Below are positions 47,501 to 58,535 of a DNA stretch of 64,000 nucleotides, one piece after another. Positions within the stretch are counted from its first letter, which is position 1. Each line of letters starts with the position of its first letter. This DNA comes from Solea solea. Lineage: Eukaryota > Chordata > Actinopteri > Pleuronectiformes > Soleidae. Where the stretch lies: contig NC_081154.1 of the NCBI RefSeq assembly GCF_958295425.1, positions 496,001 through 560,000 on the forward strand. The letters are read 5' to 3'. Both the position numbers and the translations under genes were made by a program. Under the pieces are notes generated by a model. It saw only the letters and a list, made by a program, of their open reading frames with translations. It made no database searches and had not been told where the DNA came from.

Positions 47501-50500
47501 TTTTCACCCATTCACTCACACATCCAGGGACACGTTGTCATGGAGACTATCTGAGCCAGGATTGAACCCACGACCTTTCAGTTCAAAGACAACTAGTTGT
47601 GCCGCTGAACCACCATCAAACTTAACATTTAATTCTTTCAAGTGCAGTTTTTTATATATTCAAGGGCAATAATTCTTCTTTTACATGAAACAATTATTAT
47701 CTAATTAAATATTCCTGTTTAGAAAAAGTCATTTTAGGAAATAGAATGTACCATTTACATTATATACATACATCCTTTTTTATAGTTGCAAATGTTCTTG
47801 TATTTTTCATTTCTCCTCTTCTACTGTGCATATTAAGGATATATATTCCTGTGTATATAATCGTTGTTTGTCCCTATGTCAGCTGGGACCAGCAACCCCT
47901 GCGACCATCATGCGGTGGGTAAAGACTGAACTTTTAGTGTCTTTTTCTTCTCACAGCTTCTCCCTTTAGGGGTCACCACAGCGTCCATCCTCTGCCTCCA
48001 CCTTGTCCTCTCCCTTGCGTCCTCCTCTGTTACATAAGCTGTCCTCCAAGTCCTCTCTTCACAACATCCATGAACCTTCTCTGTGGTCTTCTCTGTCCCT
48101 CTTCTGCATGTGACACAAACCATCTCCACCTTGACTCTCTGGCTTTATCTCTAAACCGTCCCTCAAATATGGTCTTTTCTAATCCTGACGTCCATCCTGG
48201 TCACTCCAGACGAACATCTCAGCATCGTCACGTGTACTTAAGTTCAAATGCAGGACAATTATTTGCTGGAGCCACAGAGCTTCTGTTGAGTGACACAACA
48301 CTGGACCATGAAGCTTTTGTGATAGTTTCTACGTATTTCTACGCCGCAGAGATGAAATATGATTCCATTTGCTGCTACAACAGTTTACATGGCTTTTAAA
48401 TCACTGAGCCGATTTATTGGAGTCTTGTAGTGTCGAGAGATTGAATCCTCATAACTCCTGACAAATGCTTTTACACCCTTCAATCTCACCGCTGCCTGTC
48501 TTTCTCTTTCTCTCTCGCTCTCTCTGTGTTTGTTTGCTGTTAACACAGGATTCAGTCTGGCCTGACACACACACACACACGCACACACACACACTCACAC
48601 TCACACACACACACACTCACACTCACACACACACACACACACACACACACCTTTTTAAGACCAAGTTTATGACAATGAGACAAAGACGAAAGGTTTATGT
48701 AGACGAGAAAACGAACGCAGCAGCCTGTTGGGACAAGCGTACAGTTGACAGCACTAAAGAGAAAGTAGAATTAGAGTCTTTTGAATATATAATATACAAA
48801 TTTAATATATTACCTTATTAAGTGTGTTTGTTTAAGTGTATAATCATTTAGAACAAACAAAGAAACACCATGTTTCTACATCAAAGCATGTGTTTTTGAA
48901 CTTTGAAGCCGATTCAGCGTCTTTGAGTGTCAAGAAAAGCGCTATAAAAATATGATGTATTATTATTATTATTATTATTATTATTCTTACAACAAAAACG
49001 AAAAAGATCGGCCATCTGTCTTGTGGTTAGATACAAAATAAAATAAAACTGAAGACCTGTATCTGTATGGGAACCTCTGCAGTTGATACACAACCACACA
49101 CTTGTAGGTGCAATCTGCCGTCTCACCATTAGAAGTCACTAGTTCTTACCAACTGGACTTATAAAGAACACATTTTTGACGCCACATTAACCTTGAACAT
49201 CAGGCACTCAAATCTAAAGCAGTTCATCCAAGAGTCAAAATGAACATTTATGCCAAACTTTGAGAGGATTCTTTCGAGACAAGAAAACACACCCACAAAG
49301 CGAGAAAAAGGTTCACATGGACATCTGACGACACAAATCTAATCCCTTAGTCATCAATCCAGCTGAATATTTAGTGCCAGATAAGATGTTCTTCAGATAG
49401 GAGACGGACGCACCAACAAATGGAACGATCCTATTCTACAGGAGGAAAGGTTGAGAATGGCATTTATATAAAGTTCATGTTGTGGTCTGTAATAGACGTG
49501 GTCATTTCACGAGATTAAACGGAGAAATAAAACACCTGAGGAAGTGATGTGAGTTAGAGAGACAGCGTGATCAAATTCATATTCCTCTGTGGGAGATGTA
49601 ACTCATTCACACCCTGACACGCAGATATGAAACTCATGTGGATTTGATTCGCCGTGATTTGTGCTTCACGAGGATTTCATCATCTTAGATGTAGATCACA
49701 ACACTAACGTCCATAAATCCACAGAAATCACAGAGAACGAGTCATCCAGTCATTTCACTTTACTCTGTTCATCCACTCATACTGTCAACAGGACCAGACC
49801 AGTACTGAGAACTAGACCAATGCAGAGCAAGACAAAGACCAAGACCGAAGCTAAGGCAGAGCAAGACCAAAACCAAGACCGAAGCTAAGGCAGAGCAAGA
49901 CCAAGAGCAAGACAAAGACAAAGACTAAGGCAGAGCAAGACCAAAACCAAGACCGAAGCTAAGGCAGAGCAAGACCAAAACCAAGACCGAAGCTAAGGCA
50001 GAGCAAGACCAAAACCAAGACAGAAGCTAAGGCAGAGCAAGACCAAAACCAAGACAGAAGCTAAGGCAGAGCAAGACCAAAACCAAAACCAAGACAGAAG
50101 CTAAGACAGAGGAAGACCAAGACCAAGACAAAGACAAAGACAAAGACAAAGACTAAGGCAGAGCAAGACCAAAACCAAGACCGAAGCTTTAGCAGAGCAA
50201 GACCAAAACCAAGACCGAAGCTAAGGCAGAGCAAGACCAAAACCAAGACAGAAGCTAAGGCAGAGCAAGACCAAAACCAAGACAGAAGCTAAGGCAGAGC
50301 AAGACCAAAACCAAAACCAAGACAGAAGCTAAGACAGAGGAAGACCAAGACCAAGACAAAGACAAAGACAAAGACTAAGGCAGAGCAAGACCAAAACCAA
50401 GACCGAAGCTTTAGCAGAGCAAGACCAAAACCAAGACCGAAGATAAGGCAGAGCAAGACCAAAACCAAGACCGAAGATAAGGCAGAGCAAGACCAAAACC

Positions 50501-53205
50501 AAGACCGAAGATAAGGCAGAGCAAGACCAAAACCAAGACCGAAGCTATAGCAGAGCAAGACCAAAACCAAGACAGAAGCTAAGGCAGAGCAAGACCAAAA
50601 CCAAGACAGAAGCTAAGGCAGAGTGAGACCAAGACTAAGGCATGGCAAGATCAAGACCAAGACCAAGACTAAGGCAGACCAAGACCAAGACTTGGGTGGG
50701 GTATATATATTGTACAGTGGACTTGTCTTAGTCTGGACTCAGTTTCAGGCTACAGCCACACTACTTTGTTTGAGTTTAAATCATATAAACACTGCTCTGG
50801 ATACACCTGCTGCTCAGATTGGAAAATAGCTAGTACCAAAAACATTTGGAAAAATTCAAAAACTGGATAAAAACTGGGAGCAATTAGACAATAATTAATT
50901 TCCTCTGATCATCATCATCGTCACAGTCTCCTCACCTTCAGTCCCAGGCTGAGTTCCCGGAGCGAGCGTCTGATCTCCTGTGTGAGGACGTTCATGCGCT
51001 CACACTCCTGCAGCGCCACCACCTGGTACGGAGTCCTCTCCTCCGCTTTGGCCAGCAGTTCGGCCATGTTGAACTCCTCCGGTAGTTTCTCCATGATCTC
51101 CTCTAACACGGCACGCACCTGGCGAGACGTGAAGGAACAAAACCTCATTTTAGGTTCATTATTTAACACATATACACATAAATCTGGACTTTAAAGTTGG
51201 GAGTTGTTTGGGGGACCCAAAACAAATCCCTGTGGATCCCGACCCAGTGTTTGGGAACCTCTGACCACGGAAAAAAAAAAATACACAGTTTGAATCTTAC
51301 TGTTGAAATTAAATAAAACCAGAAGCAGAGAGACTGAAATGTTGATTGATGAAAACACCGTGTTTATCTGCGCGAGATAAACTCCGCGCGGCCAAAGTCG
51401 ACAGCCTGAGAAAGTGTTTCGCTTTAAAACAGACAGCGCCATAAATATTTATGATGACATATTTTGCAACCATAGCTCTTTGTTTTTCAATAACAGTCCA
51501 AATCCCTCCGGAAAAATCAATGCTCAAATCATATTGTTGTGGGTAAGTGATGAGAGCTAATGTCTGTGTCAACATTTTCCCAAGGCAACGCGGCATTAGC
51601 GATCAATCAGCGGATTAGATGCAACAACAGATATGAGGTCATCATACGTATGGATTTTCCCCGGCTCAAATATCTGACGCGGCCGCTAAGCAGGATGAAT
51701 ACAGAGCGGTTGGACTCGTCAGTGAAAGAGGTCCACGAGGACACAAGGATCGAGGCGTCCCAGCCCAGAAAAGGTCACACTTTATAAGACATCAGGGAAC
51801 AGACACACACACTACACACAGACACACACACTTAAAACACACAGAGAGGCAAGAAGAATACATGCACTGACTAAAGCGTGACAAGATCACCAGTTAAAGG
51901 TACGGACTTTGGAGACAATCAGCTCTGAGAGGGAACGTGTCAATTCTTTTTGTGTGTGGACACTTTATCTCTTATGGAAACGTCTGCAGAGAAGAAACCG
52001 TCGTCTTGTGTGGTTTCACAACAACATACGGGGCCGCACAAAATTCGGCAGCTCCACATGGTGCCACGTCGTGTGCGGACGTCGATGTCTTGATTTTACT
52101 TACTATGAATCTTATTACTTGTTATCATCGTCTTTACCTTCTCCTCGCGCGTGGTCCCGCCTCCCTCACCTGCTCCTCCGTCTCTGGGCTGCAGCTCGAG
52201 GACGGTGCGGAACAACGTCTCCGATGTCTGCGTGAGGAACCCGATCTCGGCGTTGGGGTGGAGGCCATACAGGTACGGTGACTCAGCGGGTAGAGAGTCA
52301 TCGATGTACTGGAAGAAGAAAAAAGGAAAATATGGATTATTTAGGGATTTCATCGCTAAGCCTTCCCTTTCCTAAACATGTCAGAGAAGTACGGTGGCCT
52401 TCACACACCAGAAAGGGTTGTTCAAAAACACCAAATGTGTGTTTTTGGTACATTTCGTAGAGCAAGTTCCTTGATTAAAGAACTTAAAGGCTACAAAAAC
52501 CAAACTTTTTTAAATTTTAAAGACTTTATGCCCTTCCTGACACAACCCTCCCTTTTATCCAGGCTTGGGACCGACACTAGGCGCTCACTGGATGTAGCTC
52601 CCCTTGTGGCTGGGGTCAATGCTGCGTGTATCAATTACCAATGAGCAATGGGGATTGGGTAACTCACTCAGGGAGTAACCTCAGCCCTCAACTTGGCAAC
52701 AGGAAAACCCCTACGGATACACAGCAAAGAAGTTCCCTTTCCACTTGACCATACGCTAACCCTCACTTAATCAAACATAATTCTGTGTAATATATTCATT
52801 TTCTGCCAATAAATCCTCCTAATTTAACATAATGGACCTTTAAGAACTCACTTCACATGCAAGGTAGAACCTTTGAACCAAAATGAAGGAAAACGCTTTT
52901 AAAGTGAACATTTAATAACAAACTCCTCTCCCTAATTCTCATTTTTAAAAGTAGAGAATAAGGATGGACAACTTTTCTGTTCTCATGCTGACGCGGGACA
53001 ATAATGGAAGTGAGTGAACGATGAGGTGTTTCTGTTTCTGAGGGGACGTTCAAACAACGACGTGCCGCTAATGAACAAACCTAAAACCCTTCCATCTCTT
53101 CTCCATCTGCTCGTCCATAATGAATATCAGTGCTTTTAAAAGTTGAAAGTGGAAGCTCAATCAAGAACAGGCTTGTTCTTCTTCAGGAGGCACTTAAACA
53201 AAAAG

Positions 53206-53262
<57 letters not shown>

Positions 53263-53383
53263 AAAAAGAAAAAAAAAGCTTCTTCTAATCACAAATGTTC
53301 AGATGAAAGTTTCCATGGAAAAATATGTTCCACTTTCAAACACTTTGTAGTCGGAACGTTTGATCTCCACTGTACAAGCTGTT

Positions 53384-53427
<44 letters not shown>

Positions 53428-56400
53428 GTGTGCTGTTTAAAGCTGTGGTACGTAACTTTTGTTGATTGTTCAGATTGATCAGAGCTGACTGAGTTTATGT
53501 GTAGAGCTGCAACTAACGATCATTTTCTATGATTAATCGAGTCATCGTTTGGTCCATAAAACGTAAGAAAAGGTAAAAAAATGTTGATCAGTGTTTGTCA
53601 AACCTGGAAACGATGATGTTCTGGAATGTCTTGTTTTTTATGATTTCTTTGTTCATGGAGCAGAGAAACGACAACATATTCACATTAAAGACTCTGAAAC
53701 AATCAGAAATCTTGTTAATCATGAAAAAAGCTTCAAACCAATTAATCGGTTATCAAAATAGTGGACGATTCATTTAATAATCGATTAATCGAGTAATTGT
53801 ATCACTTCTAGCCCAAACATGACTCAGCTAAAACTGCTTTTGCAGATTTTTATTGACATATTTTACAGTCTGTGCAGAGTGAAGCATGCTATATATAACG
53901 GATTTGACATTTTTGATGATACCGATTTACATCCCTAGTTATAAGTGACGCTCCGTGGATTTAGTCCAATCATTTCTGAAACTTTTGGCAGATGCTTCTT
54001 TGTGATTTTAGTCAAACTCTGTTGACCAGCTTCTGTCTTGACATAAAACAAGTCACTTCCTGAGTTGTGGATCTGCTCCTGGTCTCTTTCTTCTGTCTCT
54101 ACCTCACCTCCCTCTTGGTCCGCCGTTTTCTCCTTTCACCCCAACCTGTCTAGGCAGATGGCCGCACATCTGGTTCTGTGAGAGATTTCTTCTTCTTTTT
54201 TTCTCTCATTGTGTGAATTGCTGGGTTTCTCTGCTCTCCATGATGTCGTCTATGTCTACGTCTATTTGAGATAATGGACACTGTGATTCGGCGCTATACA
54301 AATAATTTATAATTGAATTGAATTGAGTTGCAGCGTGGGAATGTTGCCGGGCAACGCGAGATCAAACCGGTTCGACTGTAACAGAGATTTGTTTACATTT
54401 AAAAGTCACTCGCGACAGTTTCTAAAAGGAAGGGGGAGCAAAAAAACTGCTGTGTCAGCAAGCTTATTAGCGTGGCGGGTTAATCTCGCCCTCCCTTCTC
54501 TCCTCTCGCTAAGTTTCTTTCCAGATAAAGTGCAGCGAGACGATGCTCTGACAAACCCTCGGGCCTTTCACAGCCTCTGCTCTCTGGCTGAATCTCCACC
54601 ACTCAACCCCCGTGTGCACACGTCCTGCCTGGTCGCGGGGTGACAGCCAAACGAAAACACTCGGCTGCTTCCCACCGGAGCCTCTCTGACAGTCAGGTTG
54701 TGCCCAGACTGAGGGGAAAAAATTAAATACAAGTTGTACTCCCCGACTTTCTCTGGCTCCCCACGGGGACGTGACGAGGAAAATCTGGACGAGAAGATAT
54801 TCTGTGAACCTCTTGCTATTCATATCAGTGCTGTCAGATGTCAGATCCTCTTAAGGGACATGAGTGGAGATGCTGTCATGGGCTGAAGTGAAAATAAAAT
54901 GAAAATCACCACTCAAAACCTGGCCTGGCTCATTTATTCATCTCTGAGGATGATAAATAATCTGCGAGTCTTTTCACAGCCGACACAAGAACCTGCCACG
55001 TCCCTGATTTCGGCCCGTCACTCAGCCGGCGCTGCGGCTAAACGATAAATAACGACACTCGCGCGACAGACGAGGTGAGACGCTAACATCACGCTTTCAA
55101 TCCTGTCAATAACGGTCGTCACACACGGGACAGAAGCTGAGGTTTGACGACACACACGTGTGCTCGATATCTTTGTTAAAAAGTTCCTGTAAATCAAATG
55201 CAAAGATTCTCCTCTCTCCAGTGTGTAAAAATACAGCCACAAAACCAACGTTTACAACATTTCAAATTAGGTAACACATTTGTCTGTGCTCTCATAGTGA
55301 TTAAACACGTTTGTTGTCTTTGAAGGCACCGACTGTCGACACCGTTAATACCGTACACAAACCCCTATGAAAAATAACATGTGTAGTATGATAACTAGTG
55401 CAGTCTGGAGAGAAAAAGAGAAGATGTGCTCACTCACATAGAATTTGCGTACACTGTCTCTAATATTGGTATAAGGACAATCTGGCTTTCTCTGTCCATA
55501 CACAAACCTACATGCTTGGTGTTTAAGTTAGATGTCAAGGACCTTCATGGGAGCCCGGCCCATTGGCTCCCATGTAATTCGGCTCCACTTTCGGTCATTC
55601 CGCTCTTTTTCTCGCTCAACCTTCAACCGACAACTCACAGAACAGCAGGAGGAGGTGGACTCTGATTGACAGTCGACGCGCACATTTCTGCCACGCGTCA
55701 TCGAGTAAATATGGCAAAAGCCGAACATCCTCATCGACCTGGTTATTATTTCTGAAGCCGCTGTGGTAAATGAATAAAAATACAAACCACAAACAACTTT
55801 AAAGCCGAGGTGTGATAGCTCTGTAATGGACGGGTTGTTAGGGCTGTAAAACGTTTTATCCGATATCAAACACAACAGGATCAGTAGGCTGAATAAGCTG
55901 CTACCACCTTGACTTATATGCTAGCTCTGTCTCTGTATATGTATCAGAACTCCAGATATACTGTATATTATACACCAGGAAAAACATGAACTATCTGTTG
56001 TTTAAACTACAGCTTCAGGAACATTAAGTCACCAGCTGCCGTCACAAAAGTGAATGTTTACACAGTTTTATTGAGAATAACTTCATCTGTCGCTCTCTCT
56101 CTCTTAGATAACTTCTTTTTTTTGTTTGTTTTGCCGGCAAAAAAAATCTCTTCCCACCCACGGAGCAGAGAAATGTTTTTTATCACTCAAAACTACACTC
56201 TGTTACATCACAGGGACTTTTTTATTGTTATTGATTAAGTAATGAATTTCAGAACTCTACACTGTATGCAGGGGGAAAAAAAACCTTTTAATTATAGTGA
56301 TTCAATTATAGCGGCATTGAAGAACCATTCATCTGGCCACTTGAGGTCCAGGGAGACATGGAGGAAGTCCAAGTTCCTTGGAAAGTCCACTTCATTTGGG

Positions 56401-58496
56401 CAGGTGTGTGGTCAGGGTGAGACGGAACAATGTGTAACTGTAGATCGGTTAAAAAGCTCCATATTTACCATATTTAACAGAAGAGTCAGCACTGGGCCTT
56501 TAGTGTAGTCATGACTGAGCAATAAACGCACAACAATGTTTATCGGGAGGTAAAAAATCTCCTCCTTTAGGCTCATGACTGACTGATGACTTTGGCCAAT
56601 CACAGGGAGGTTTAGAGACAGGGAGGGCGCCACCTATTGGCTGTTCTACTTCACTTTCACAGTGAAAAAGGTTGCTGATTTAACTCTGCTAAGAAACCTA
56701 AAAAAAATAATCAACTTGAGTTATTATTTGCACATGATAAAAGTGTGTCTGTCTATGGTTATCAGGTGGGAGGGGCTTAGCAGGGCATATTATTGATGTT
56801 CTACAGATGAAACTCAACAATCAATTATTTTCCGAGTAATTCTGGAAAATGCACCTTTAATTTAATGTTTCACGTCGTCAGTGGATCGTTCAGAGAGCAC
56901 TGTGCATACTGACATAATCAGACTATCAAACAATCAGATTAAAGAAACTAAGGATTAGGAGGAATAAATAGAGTTCATTCAGCAAATAAATGAAACTAAT
57001 AAGATTAAGAGCAGACATAGTGTTAATATACTGTAATAAACTGTAAAATACAACAGTCGATGAAAAAAATGCTGCTTCCCAAAGTTGGACAAAGAAACTT
57101 TAGAGATTTAAAACTAATCAAAAGAATCTTTAGAAAAGTTTCTTTTTTAACTATTTGTTTACGTTGTATTGATTTCTTTTTTTCCTTGGATCGGCTCGTG
57201 TGTATGAAAAATACTCTATTAATAAAAAACGCCTCGTTTTGCTTTAAAATCAATCCTGAAACAAACCGGTCGCCAGTGCAGGGAGTTTTAAAATGAGCGT
57301 CATTTGTCCCCGACTCTCTGGGTTCCTAATGGTCTCATGTGAGCCTAAACCTGGTCTTTGTCTCACCTGGTGGTAGCCGTCGTAGTCCAGGTTTCCCGGC
57401 ACGGAGAACCCGGGGGCGAGGAACAGCTCCCCCTCCATCATCTCGGGCTGGATGAACTCCTCCAGGTAGGTGCGACACAGACGTCGGTCCCAGTCGTCTG
57501 TGATGTGACCTCCGTACATGATCTCGCCAAACAAGTAGCGCAGGTCGTCATACGGCACCTGGCAGTTCAACACACTTTTAGATTTTTCACTTTCAATCTC
57601 AAACGGCGGGAAAACGGAGAGACGTGCACCTTGGGATTGGCCTCCAGGTAGTTGTAGAGGACGTAGATGGAAATGGTGAGGTCTCCCGTGTTGAACGGGT
57701 ACGACCTGTTCCAGCCCTGAGGACCGAACTTCCTCCGCTCTGCCACGACTGCGTGGAAGTAGCACAGAGCAAAGAGAATACTCTTGAACTCCGACTCCTT
57801 GGCGCACATTTCCAGTGTGTCCTGGACAAAAAGAAGGAAACACAATTTGTTGGCAAAGTTTAGATATGTTCAACTTTTCAAACACCTTAACATTAGCAAC
57901 TCTTACTATGAATCATTAGAATCTGACGAATACTTTCTCCATGAACCAAGTACTTGTTTGGTCGCTAAAGTGTCAGAAAATAAACGTGATGTTCTCAAAT
58001 GTCAACAAACTAAAATGGTTCAGTTTTAATGATTTCTTTGTAACACGGAGCAAAGAAACCAGGAAATACTCACATTTAAGAAGTTTTAATTATTGAAATA
58101 AACACAATTGATTAATTTAGCAATCAAATAACCACCAAACCCCATGTATGTTCACATCTTTGAAATAAAGCCTTCATTCATTCATTCATTCATTAAAAGC
58201 CACTTCCAGCAACACACCCGCCGTCCGACATTAAAGCACGACGTCCGTGTTAATTCAGTGTAACATGTCCGGAGCTGTTCAGCTGCATTAACACGTCCAC
58301 GGCTGGAGTGTTACAGGCAGAGAAAGTTAAATAAACATGCCAATAACCCCCTATGGAAATGGCGAATTCTCTTTATTCCAGCATGTGTCATGGTGAGAGC
58401 CACAGTGATGGACCTTTCACTGTGCTGGTTGCAGCAGAGCCCCGGGGGAGCTGGCTCTTATGATGCACACACACACACAAGTACAGTGCAGCCTGA

Positions 58497-58535
<39 letters not shown>

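Larger units (their letters stand above)
45671..50935. other. dnah17 intron (5.27 kb)
   Basis: It holds a CA tract (46920-46940), a short TA tract (47178-47198), a repeat with gtctgtatttatatag and tgaacccacgacctttcag (47470-47625), an RTE-like LINE tail (47905-48240), a CA/CT tract (48565-48650), (TTA)n (48958-48986) and the 34-bp purine-rich minisatellite (49795-50695). Confidence 0.65.
52309..57366. other. dnah17 intron (5.06 kb)
   Basis: It contains a SINE/LINE-tail repeat (52375-52750), a (TA)n tract (53207-53260), a CA tract (53386-53425), a hAT-like repeat (53502-53810), a possible element end (gggctgtaaaacg, about 55850) and unique stretches at 54300-54640 and 55000-55260. No dynein exon was found inside. 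Confidence 0.6.

Noticed and set aside
49661..50570. Open frames across the 34-bp minisatellite
   Set aside because: The strand lacks T-containing stop codons because of its composition; the frames shift between copies and show no homology.
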